Below are positions 29,987 to 36,107 of a stretch of DNA of 36,107 nt, in pieces. Origin of the DNA: JBBKWJ01 sp037968895 (GTDB lineage: Bacteria > Actinomycetota > Acidimicrobiia > Acidimicrobiales > SZUA-35). The translations under genes and the position numbers were made by a program. The notes beneath the pieces were generated by a model. The model had not been told where the DNA came from. It did not search any database and saw nothing but the letters and a program-made list of their open reading frames with translations. Position 1 is the first letter of the stretch. Each line of letters opens with the position of its first letter. The DNA lies in assembly GCA_037968895.1 (NCBI GenBank), contig JBBKWJ010000285.1, positions 1 to 36,107 of the forward strand. The letters run 5' to 3'.

Positions 29987-29992
29987 AAGGGA
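29987..29992 (+). promoter_or_regulatory. Ribosome binding site fixing the IOR start
   Basis: AAGGGA, 6 bases before ATG 29999. It decides against the in-frame ATG at 29924, whose 25 extra residues have no family counterpart. Confidence 0.7.
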
Positions 29993-29998
29993 CCCGAG

Positions 29999-32900
29999 AT
30001 GACCACATTTGATGACTATCGCCTCGGCGATCGCTACGCCAACGACTCCGGAGAAGTCTTCCTCACCGGTATTCAGGCCCTCGTTCGCCTTCCTATCGAG
30101 CAGCTGCGGGCTGATCGGGCCAATGGCCTGAACACTGCAGCGTTTCTGTCTGGCTACCAAGGCTCGCCCCTTGGCGGGTTCGATCAAGAGATGGCACGGG
30201 CCGCAAAGCAGGTGCCCGAGCTGCCGATCGTCGTGCAGCCGGGGGTCAACGAAGAGCTTGGTGCCTCGGCAGTAATGGGAAGCCAGCTCGTGTCGACACA
30301 GCCAGACGCGAAGTACGACGGCGTTCTTGGAATCTGGTACGGGAAGGCCCCCGGCCTCGACCGTGCAGGCGATACGTTGCGGCACGCAGTGTTCGCAGGC
30401 ACCTCTCGCCACGGCGGGGCCATCGCTCTGGTTGGCGATGACCCGGCGGCGAAGAGCTCCACCCTGCCTTCGAGTTCTGACGCGACCCTTGTCGATCTGC
30501 ATATGCCGATTCTCTACCCGGGCGACGTGCAAGAAGCGCTCGACCTTGGTCGCCATGCGGTCGCGATGAGCCGGGCCACGGGCCTTTGGGCGGCAATGAA
30601 AATTGTTGCTGCCGTCGCTGACGGATCAGGAACCGTCGATCTTGCACCGTCACGAATTGCCCCGATCATTCCCGATCTCACGATCGACGGCCAGCCATAT
30701 GAGCACCGCCCGAATGGTCAACTCATCACGCCATACACACTCGACCTTGAGCGTGAGTTCCGAGTGGTCCGCGCTGAGCTGTTGCAGCGCTATGCCAGCG
30801 CGAATGATCTCAACCGCGTCACCATTAATCCACCCGATGCGTGGATTGGTTTGATGGCGAGCGGCTACACCTATCACGAGTTGCTCGAAGCGCTGCGTCG
30901 ATTGGGGCTTGAGACGCCAGATGCGATCCACGATGCTGGCATTCGACTCATGCAGATGCAGATGCCGGTTCCCTTCGATCCGAGCAAGGTTCGCGAGTTC
31001 GCAAAGGGTCTCGACGAGATCGTCGTTGTCGAAGAGAAGAACCCGACCCTTGAGTGGCTAGTCAAGGACGCGCTCTATGGCGGACCAGACCAACCGCGTG
31101 TCGTCGGCAAGACCCACGAAGACGGTCGCGAGCTCATGAGGAGCTACAGCATCCTCGACTCCGACTCGATGATCGAAGGGCTTCGTGAACGTCTCTCCCC
31201 TCGCCTCGCCGACCGCCTAGCCCCGCCTCCTCCGGTCGAACGTGAGCGCATCCTCATCCCGCTGAGCACCTCGCGTCAGCCCTACTTCTGCTCCGGCTGT
31301 CCCCACAATCATGGAACCAAGGTGCCAGAAGGCTCGCTCGTCGGCGCCGGTATCGGCTGCCACGGCATGGTGATGTTTATGCCAGAGGAGAAGGTAGGCG
31401 ACATCTCTGGCATCACGGCCATGGGCGCCGAAGGCACCCAGTGGATCGGCATGTCGCCGTTCATCGAACGCAACCACTTCATCCAGAACCTAGGTGACGG
31501 CACGTTCTTCCACTCGGGCCAGCTTGCAGTGCAGGCGTCGATTGCGGCAGGCGTCAACGTCACTTACAAACTGCTCTTTAATGGCACGGTCGCCATGACG
31601 GGCGGCCAAGACGCGGCGGGCGCCGTCGGAGTTCCCGAGATCTGCGCCATCCTGCTGGCTCACGGGGTGAAGCAAGTTCTCATCACAACCGAGGATCTCG
31701 ACGACTACAAGTCAGTCAAGCTGCCATCAGGTATCGAGGTGTGGGACCGTGGCCGCATCGTCGAGGCACAGGAACGGCTCGCAGCCGTTGAGGGAGTCAC
31801 CGTGCTGATCAACGATCAGGCGTGCGCTGCGGAGAACCGTCGCCTGCGCAAGCGGGGCCAGATGGAAACCCCCAAGTTCCGCACCGTGATTAACCACAGG
31901 ATCTGTGAGGGATGCGGTGACTGCGGCGAGGTCAGTAACTGCCTCTCAGTGCAGCCCCTTGAAACACCACTCGGGTTGAAGACGACGATCGATCAGACCT
32001 CGTGCAACCTCGACTTCTCTTGCCTTGACGGTGACTGCCCAAGCTTCATGACAGTTGAGATGGGCGACGGAAAGTCGGCCTTCGACCTGCTGAATATTGA
32101 CGCTGGGGACCTTGTTGCACCGGCAACCGTCGAGATGGCAGGCAAGACTGTTGGTATTCGCTTGGCTGGCATTGGTGGAACCGGCGTGGTGACTGTGGCC
32201 CAGATCATTGGGACCGCGGCGATGTTCGACGGCAAACATGTCCGAGGCCTCGACCAAACCGGCCTCTCGCAGAAGGCAGGGCCCGTCGTAAGTGACTTGC
32301 GACTGAGCATCGACGAGCCTGCCGTTTCCAACCTCCTCGGCGAAGGCGGAGCCGATGTCGTTGTCGCCTTCGATCTTCTCGTCGGCGCCGACGATAAAAC
32401 GCTCGATGCCGTCGGCAGGCACACCACAGTCATTGGCAGCACAAGCCCGACGCCAACCGGTGCCATGATCGGGCACCCTGAGCTGGGGTATCCAACGATC
32501 GAAGACCTCGTGAGCCGCATCGAGGCCAGGGGCTCTGCCACCAAGAATGTATTTGTTGACGCCGCGGCGATCGCCGAAGACCTTTTTGGGGTCACTTCGA
32601 GTGTCAATATCTTCCTGCTCGGCATTGCCGTCCAGGTGGCGGCAATTCCAATTGCTCCCGAAGCGATTGAGCGAGCGATTGAGCTCAACGGCATTGCTGT
32701 CGACATGAACGTCGCTGCCTTCAGGGCTGGCCGCAAGTGGGCCATCGACCCCGAGGCGTTCACGAGCGGTGTACATGTTGGTCAGCCTGAGGTGATCGTC
32801 GAACCGCTGTCGTCTCGTCTTGACTCGAAGGTGACCGAGATCGGTCTTTCAGCTTCGCTTACCGACTTGGTACGCATGCTCGCCTCCGACCTCGTTGCCT

Positions 32901-33466
32901 ACCAAAACGAGGCGTACGCCAAGACTTATCTGGGTTTCGTTGGAAAGGTTGCGGCAAGCGAGCAGCCGCTCGGCGGCGGCGAAGTATTCACTGAGGCCGC
33001 GGCCCGCGGCCTCCACAAGCTCATGGCCTATAAGGACGAGTACGAGGTCGCCCGACTGCTCCTCGGGCCGGAAGGCAAGACAGCAGCCGCCGAGGTCGGT
33101 GGCAAGAATGCCAAGGTGCATTGGCGCTTGCACCCACCTGCGCTCAAGGCTGGTGGCATGCAGAAAAAGCTGAATCTCCCGGCCAAGCAAACCGCAGTGG
33201 CAATGAAAGCCCTGGTGAAGGCGAAGCGGCTGCGGGGGACGGCATTCGATCCGTTTGGTCGGGCCGAGGTGCGAAAAGTCGAACGAGCAATGATCGGCGA
33301 ATACCAGACTGCGCTCGAATCGATGGCAGTCCAGGTCGCAGCGGGGCAGCGGACTCCAGCCGACGCAGCTGAGGTCGCAAACCTGGCGCTCGATGTGCGG
33401 GGTTACGAAGACCTCAAACTCAGGCGAGCCGCGACGTTCCGCGCTGCCCTTGCTGAGCGTGCATAG
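29999..33466 (+). CDS. Indolepyruvate ferredoxin oxidoreductase, fused-chain form
   Basis: Thiamine-diphosphate and Fe-S enzyme that oxidatively decarboxylates aryl pyruvates (indolepyruvate and similar 2-oxoacids from aromatic amino acids) to acyl-CoA, passing electrons to ferredoxin. The 1155-residue product joins what are separate IorA and IorB chains in archaea. It has an N-terminal PFOR-like domain with SGYQGSPLGGFD, then the TPP-binding domain with CSGCPHN (Cys431, Cys434). An iron-sulfur region follows with CEGCGDCGEVSNC (Cys636, 639, 642, 648) and a second cysteine set DFSCLDGDCPSF. The gamma domain begins GIRLAGIGGTGVV (GxGGxG at 724-729) and includes GLDQTGLSQKAGPV. The divergent Lrp-type gene is the likely regulator. 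The fused form is common in aerobic proteobacteria and actinobacteria. Confidence 0.93.
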   Translation: MTTFDDYRLGDRYANDSGEVFLTGIQALVRLPIEQLRADRANGLNTAAFLSGYQGSPLGGFDQEMARAAKQVPELPIVVQPGVNEELGASAVMGSQLVSTQPDAKYDGVLGIWYGKAPGLDRAGDTLRHAVFAGTSRHGGAIALVGDDPAAKSSTLPSSSDATLVDLHMPILYPGDVQEALDLGRHAVAMSRATGLWAAMKIVAAVADGSGTVDLAPSRIAPIIPDLTIDGQPYEHRPNGQLITPYTLDLEREFRVVRAELLQRYASANDLNRVTINPPDAWIGLMASGYTYHELLEALRRLGLETPDAIHDAGIRLMQMQMPVPFDPSKVREFAKGLDEIVVVEEKNPTLEWLVKDALYGGPDQPRVVGKTHEDGRELMRSYSILDSDSMIEGLRERLSPRLADRLAPPPPVERERILIPLSTSRQPYFCSGCPHNHGTKVPEGSLVGAGIGCHGMVMFMPEEKVGDISGITAMGAEGTQWIGMSPFIERNHFIQNLGDGTFFHSGQLAVQASIAAGVNVTYKLLFNGTVAMTGGQDAAGAVGVPEICAILLAHGVKQVLITTEDLDDYKSVKLPSGIEVWDRGRIVEAQERLAAVEGVTVLINDQACAAENRRLRKRGQMETPKFRTVINHRICEGCGDCGEVSNCLSVQPLETPLGLKTTIDQTSCNLDFSCLDGDCPSFMTVEMGDGKSAFDLLNIDAGDLVAPATVEMAGKTVGIRLAGIGGTGVVTVAQIIGTAAMFDGKHVRGLDQTGLSQKAGPVVSDLRLSIDEPAVSNLLGEGGADVVVAFDLLVGADDKTLDAVGRHTTVIGSTSPTPTGAMIGHPELGYPTIEDLVSRIEARGSATKNVFVDAAAIAEDLFGVTSSVNIFLLGIAVQVAAIPIAPEAIERAIELNGIAVDMNVAAFRAGRKWAIDPEAFTSGVHVGQPEVIVEPLSSRLDSKVTEIGLSASLTDLVRMLASDLVAYQNEAYAKTYLGFVGKVAASEQPLGGGEVFTEAAARGLHKLMAYKDEYEVARLLLGPEGKTAAAEVGGKNAKVHWRLHPPALKAGGMQKKLNLPAKQTAVAMKALVKAKRLRGTAFDPFGRAEVRKVERAMIGEYQTALESMAVQVAAGQRTPADAAEVANLALDVRGYEDLKLRRAATFRAALAERA

Positions 33467-33492
33467 GCAGAGCGTGTGTAGCTTGGGTCGCT

Positions 33493-33912
33493 ATGGCCGA
33501 AGAGAAACCGCGAGACGACTCGATTGTCGATGATTCAACTGACGAGCCGGTCATTCGGCTGAGCAAGTGGCGTGGGCCGTGGCTAGACGACGACCCTGAC
33601 GCCAACTTCAAGCAGGAAATCGCCGACTACAGCCGGCTCGATCCGCTTGTCACGATTAAGGGCATGTCAAACGGAATCGACGTACCAGTCGGATCGGTCG
33701 TTCGGTACGTGTTGGCCCGCTGGGCGACCGGTGGAAGTGCCGGTTTGCTGGAGGTTGGGCCCGAGATGGTCGACCGATTGATGGCGCCGATTCTGGAAGC
33801 GGAAGAGGCGGCGACCGATGAGGCAAAGCTGGCCGCATACGAACAAGTTAGGCATATGCTTTCGTGGCTCAAAGCCCCGCTTGAATCCGACGCGTATTAC
33901 GCAGACGAATGA
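33493..33912 (+). CDS. Small conserved actinobacterial protein of unknown function (possibly DUF6027)
   Basis: 139 residues, no signal peptide or membrane segment. An acidic N-terminus is followed by VIRLSKWRGPWLDDDPDANF, then LDPLVTIKGMSNGIDVPVG and SVVRYVLARWATGG. The latter resembles a short helix-turn-helix-like segment at about residues 55-82. A Glu/Ala-rich helix (EAEEAATDEAKLAAYEQVRHML) follows. I recall similar proteins annotated DUF6027, but am not certain of the number. It starts 26 bases after the IOR stop and probably shares its transcript. No function should be inferred beyond that. Confidence 0.8.
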   Translation: MAEEKPRDDSIVDDSTDEPVIRLSKWRGPWLDDDPDANFKQEIADYSRLDPLVTIKGMSNGIDVPVGSVVRYVLARWATGGSAGLLEVGPEMVDRLMAPILEAEEAATDEAKLAAYEQVRHMLSWLKAPLESDAYYADE

Positions 33913-33943
33913 CCCGCAGATGAATAGCGGCCCGCCGCTTCCC

Positions 33944-33950
33944 AAGAAGG
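33944..33950 (+). promoter_or_regulatory. Ribosome binding site fixing the aminotransferase start
   Basis: AAGAAGG with 10 bases to ATG 33961. The in-frame GTG at 33952 would have only one base of spacing, so 33961 is favoured. Confidence 0.65.
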
Positions 33951-33960
33951 TGTGTTTTTA

Positions 33961-35154
33961 ATGTTGTCGAATGGTCGACCGATGGTCGCGATCCCCGGTC
34001 CTTCCATCATCCCAGAGCAGGTGCTTGCTGCGATGCTGCGCCCAATGCCAAATATCTACGAGGGTCCCCTCGTCGATGTTTCGCTTTCGATTCTCGACGA
34101 TCTCAAGAAAGTGGCCCGAACCACGGCTGAGCCTTTCATCGCCATTGGCAATGGGCATGCCGCATGGGAGATGGTGATCACCAACTCCATGTCGCGGGGC
34201 GACAAGGTCCTTGTTCTGGAATCTGGCCGGTTCGCTATCGGCTGGGGTGAAGCTGCTGCGTCCCACGGTGTCGAGGTCGAGGTGCTTCTGGCGCCGAGCA
34301 AGCGATCGGCTGTCGACCCAGACGCAGTAGCCGACCGGCTCCGCGCTGACACCGGCCACACGATCAACGCCGTCCTCGTGGTGCAAACCGATACCGCTTC
34401 ATCGGTACGAAACGACATTCCTGCGATTCGCCGCGCCATCGATAGCACGGGCCACCCCGCGCTCTTTATGGTCGACTGCATCGCCTCACTTGGGTGCGAG
34501 CCATACGAGATGGACGAATGGAAAGTCGATATCACTGTCGGGGCTTCGCAAAAAGGGCTGATGTGCCCTCCCGGTATTGCGTTCGTCTGGGCGAACGACA
34601 AGGCGCTGGCCGCACACCAAAGCGCTGGTCTGCGAAACTCGTATTGGGATTGGACCGCCAGACTCGACCGTTCGGCGCACTACTTCATCTACGCCGGCAC
34701 ACCGCCGATTCCGCTGCTCTACGCCATGCGGGAAGCCCTCGACATGATTCTCGAAGAGGGACTTGAGAACGTCTGGATCCGCCACCAAATCTTGGCCGAG
34801 GCCGTTCGTGACGCGATCACCACATGGGCAACGCCGGGCGGTATGGAGTTCAACATCATCGAAGCCGGGCAGCGAAGTGACGCCGTAACCAGCATTCTCA
34901 CTGGTTCGATCGACGTGAACCTCATGCGCAAAATCGCTGAGGACAACGCTGGCGTCACACTCGGACTTGGCATCGGCCCCGAGCTAGATGGCGTCGGATT
35001 CCGCATTGGCCACATGGGCCACCTCAACCCGCCGATGATTCTCGGCACCCTCGGCGTTATTGAGGCAGTGCTGCTCTCGATGAACGCACCGATGGGTGGT
35101 TCTGGCGTTGCTGCCGCCGCAGCAAGCCTGAGCAAACACTTCGCAGTGAGTTAG
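33961..35154 (+). CDS. Class V aminotransferase, alanine/serine-glyoxylate (serine-pyruvate) type
   Basis: PLP-dependent transaminase of 397 residues, cytosolic, likely using glyoxylate or pyruvate as amino acceptor. Motifs: IPGPSIIPEQV near the N-terminus, GNGHAAWEM (cofactor phosphate side), MVDCIASLGCEPYEMDEW with the cofactor-stacking Asp, and GASQKGLMCPPG with the PLP-binding Lys198. The YAGTPPIPLLYAMREALD segment and the C-terminal FRIGHMGHLN are characteristic of the alanine-glyoxylate/serine-pyruvate group. Exact amino donor (serine, alanine or aspartate) is uncertain. The gene follows the small conserved protein by 48 bp. Its stop codon overlaps the convergent FKBP gene's stop by 4 bp (TTAG). 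Confidence 0.9.
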   Translation: MLSNGRPMVAIPGPSIIPEQVLAAMLRPMPNIYEGPLVDVSLSILDDLKKVARTTAEPFIAIGNGHAAWEMVITNSMSRGDKVLVLESGRFAIGWGEAAASHGVEVEVLLAPSKRSAVDPDAVADRLRADTGHTINAVLVVQTDTASSVRNDIPAIRRAIDSTGHPALFMVDCIASLGCEPYEMDEWKVDITVGASQKGLMCPPGIAFVWANDKALAAHQSAGLRNSYWDWTARLDRSAHYFIYAGTPPIPLLYAMREALDMILEEGLENVWIRHQILAEAVRDAITTWATPGGMEFNIIEAGQRSDAVTSILTGSIDVNLMRKIAEDNAGVTLGLGIGPELDGVGFRIGHMGHLNPPMILGTLGVIEAVLLSMNAPMGGSGVAAAAASLSKHFAVS

Positions 35155-35567
35155 CCGAACGAGACGAGTTCAACCTCGAACGTGAGCGCCTGGCCCGCGA
35201 GCTGGTGGTTGGCGTCGATTGTGACGCTCTCGTCGTCGATGGCAACGACGGTTGCCGGCTGGCCACCGGCGGCAACCTGATCGCCAACGGTGAGACCCCC
35301 TGGCGCCTGGTCGGCGGGCACGGTGACGATCATGTCGGCCCGGTGTTCGCCGTATGCATCGGCTGCTTCCATACGCGCCTTCTTGGCCTCGCCAACGGCG
35401 AGACCACGAACTGCTTCGTCGAAACCGGAGATGACCTGGCCTGAGCCAACGGTGAACTCGAGCGGCTCACGGCCAGCCGAGGAGTCAAACTGACTTCCAT
35501 CGTCGAGGGTTCCGGTGTAGTGGACGGCGACGGAATCGCCGTCTTTGGCGGTACGTACTTCGTTCAT
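35151..35567 (-). CDS. FKBP-type peptidyl-prolyl cis-trans isomerase, SlyD-like
   Basis: 138-residue folding helper. FKBP elements are VAVHYTGTLDDGSQFDSS (residues 13-30), PLEFTVGSGQVISGFDEAVRGL (35-55) and the GEAKKARMEAADAYGEH strand. It then has an inserted-flap region (about 76-119: VTVPADQ, GDQVAAGGQPATVVAID) and the tail NHQLAGQALTFEVEL, which is the SlyD/IF-domain pattern. No His-rich metal-binding tail or signal peptide is present. The ATG at 35567 is chosen because GGAG lies 6 bases upstream; the longer frame begins with TTG and lacks a site. It is convergent with the aminotransferase, with stop codons sharing four bases. Confidence 0.92.
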   Translation of the reverse strand: MNEVRTAKDGDSVAVHYTGTLDDGSQFDSSAGREPLEFTVGSGQVISGFDEAVRGLAVGEAKKARMEAADAYGEHRADMIVTVPADQAPGGLTVGDQVAAGGQPATVVAIDDESVTIDANHQLAGQALTFEVELVSFG

Positions 35568-35573
35568 TTCTAA

Positions 35574-35577
35574 CTCC
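35574..35577 (-). promoter_or_regulatory. Ribosome binding site fixing the FKBP start
   Basis: GGAG on the minus strand with a 6-base spacer to the ATG at 35567, deciding against the TTG at 35579. Confidence 0.65.
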
Positions 35578-35580
35578 AAC

Positions 35581-35612
35581 TCTGCTGTGACTTGAACTCT
35601 GCTGATACTTGA
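35581..35612. repeat. Two 15-bp direct repeats upstream of the FKBP gene
   Basis: On the minus strand TCAAGTATCAGCAGA and TCAAGTCACAGCAGA occur 17 bp apart (13 of 15 bases identical) in the 54-bp gap between the FKBP start and the stop of its upstream neighbour. This could be a tandem operator; nothing identifies the binding protein. Confidence 0.5.
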
Positions 35613-35621
35613 CCGGCCACC

Positions 35622-36107
35622 CTAGGGGGATGGGCGGTGCAATCGATACTGATAGCCCGCCTTGCTTCGGCCAACCTCTTCGAACACTCCGAGTGGCCGG
35701 AAGCAATAGGCCATGCGTTGGGCCTGGTCGCGGCGGAATCCCGAGGCCTTTGCCAAGTCGTTCGTGGTGAATGGATCGGGTAGCCCGTCAGGGATGAGGC
35801 CGGCGAGGTCGGCGACGTTGGAGAAGCGAATCTGTTCGATGATGTCGTCGAGTCGACGGTCGACGGTGCGGTAGCCGCCGCGCTTGCGCCGTGCCGTTGG
35901 ATCGAATATCTGCACCTTCGTGACATCAACCAGCACAACATCGAGCGTCAGGTTTGGGTGGTCGAGCAGAGTGGGGACGCTCACCAGCTCATCAAAGATG
36001 TCGGCGACAGACCCCTTCTTCGGCGACTTGCGCCGCTGTTTCTCTGGTCGTTCGAGCCAGGTCCCGACCGCGATGGGATGAACGATCAGAATCTCGTACT
36101 CCTCTAG
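35622..36107 (-). CDS. Unrecognised protein, C-terminal 161 residues (cut by window edge)
   Basis: The minus-strand frame stays open from 36107 to the TAG at 35622, so the N-terminus lies outside the window; the GTG at 35984 is internal. Visible parts are a strand-rich stretch (EILIVHPIAV, then a Lys/Arg-rich segment ERPEKQRRKSPKK) and FDELVSVPTLLDHPNLTLDV, then VTKVQIFDP. A basic segment RRKRGGYRTVDRRLDDIIEQI follows, with a likely winged-helix end: FTTNDLAKASGFRRDQAQRMAY and LGVFEEVGRSKAGYQYRL. I do not recognise the family well enough to name it. The winged helix suggests nucleic-acid binding or a partner domain, but this is inference. Confidence 0.75.
   Translation of the reverse strand, partial: LEEYEILIVHPIAVGTWLERPEKQRRKSPKKGSVADIFDELVSVPTLLDHPNLTLDVVLVDVTKVQIFDPTARRKRGGYRTVDRRLDDIIEQIRFSNVADLAGLIPDGLPDPFTTNDLAKASGFRRDQAQRMAYCFRPLGVFEEVGRSKAGYQYRLHRPSP

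Noticed and set aside
33926..33939. AGCGGC-CC-GCCGCT palindrome between the small conserved gene and the aminotransferase, considered as a terminator
   Set aside because: The stem is short, the loop would be too tight, and no T-run follows; the flanking genes run in the same direction and are close together.

Overview
The window looks like a chromosomal segment of a high-GC Gram-positive bacterium, most likely an actinobacterium and perhaps of the Acidimicrobiia; this placement is inference. The pointers are a stand-alone coenzyme F420 ligase (CofE), a DUF3516-type Ski2-like helicase, a DUF222/HNH protein, a fused-chain indolepyruvate ferredoxin oxidoreductase, and an LAFTG wall-sorting signal of the kind used by class E sortases. 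Coding density is very high. No stretch over 300 bases lacks a gene, and I saw no tRNA, rRNA, CRISPR array or insertion sequence.

Left arm (1-6488, all +): an exopolysaccharide or glycan gene run. It holds the end of a UDP-glucose dehydrogenase, a UDP-glucuronate decarboxylase (UDP-xylose synthase), three GT4-type glycosyltransferases and an NDP-sugar pyrophosphorylase that resembles mannose-1-phosphate guanylyltransferase. Together they would make UDP-GlcA, UDP-Xyl and probably GDP-Man and transfer the sugars. From 11108 down to 6500 (minus strand) is a tightly overlapping operon: cofE, an oddly arranged class III CoA-transferase-like protein, and the helicase.

Centre (11194-27342, +): one 16.1-kb gene for a 5382-residue secreted surface protein. 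It has a signal peptide, an N-terminal beta-rich region, two cadherin-like/Ig-like modules, 32 tandem domains of about 137-160 residues, an SdrD-B-like domain, and LAFTG + transmembrane segment + charged tail. The array has striking internal order. Domain spacing takes mostly three values (411, 453, 468 bp). A nine-domain block is tandemly duplicated with an exact 3966-bp offset. In all 32 domains one Lys, one acidic residue and one Asn are conserved in the order expected of self-crosslinking (Lys-Asn isopeptide) Ig-like domains, and other lysines are nearly absent. I consider this the most interesting system in the window.

Right arm (27485-36107): a DUF222/HNH protein (-), thioredoxin (+) with a strong terminator, an Lrp/AsnC regulator (-) divergent from a large indolepyruvate oxidoreductase (+), a small conserved protein, a class V aminotransferase (+), an FKBP-type prolyl isomerase (-), and the C-terminal part of an unrecognised protein running off the right edge (-). 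The Lrp/IOR/aminotransferase group suggests regulated amino-acid or aromatic 2-oxoacid metabolism. Several short palindromes in the intergenic gaps are candidate operators.
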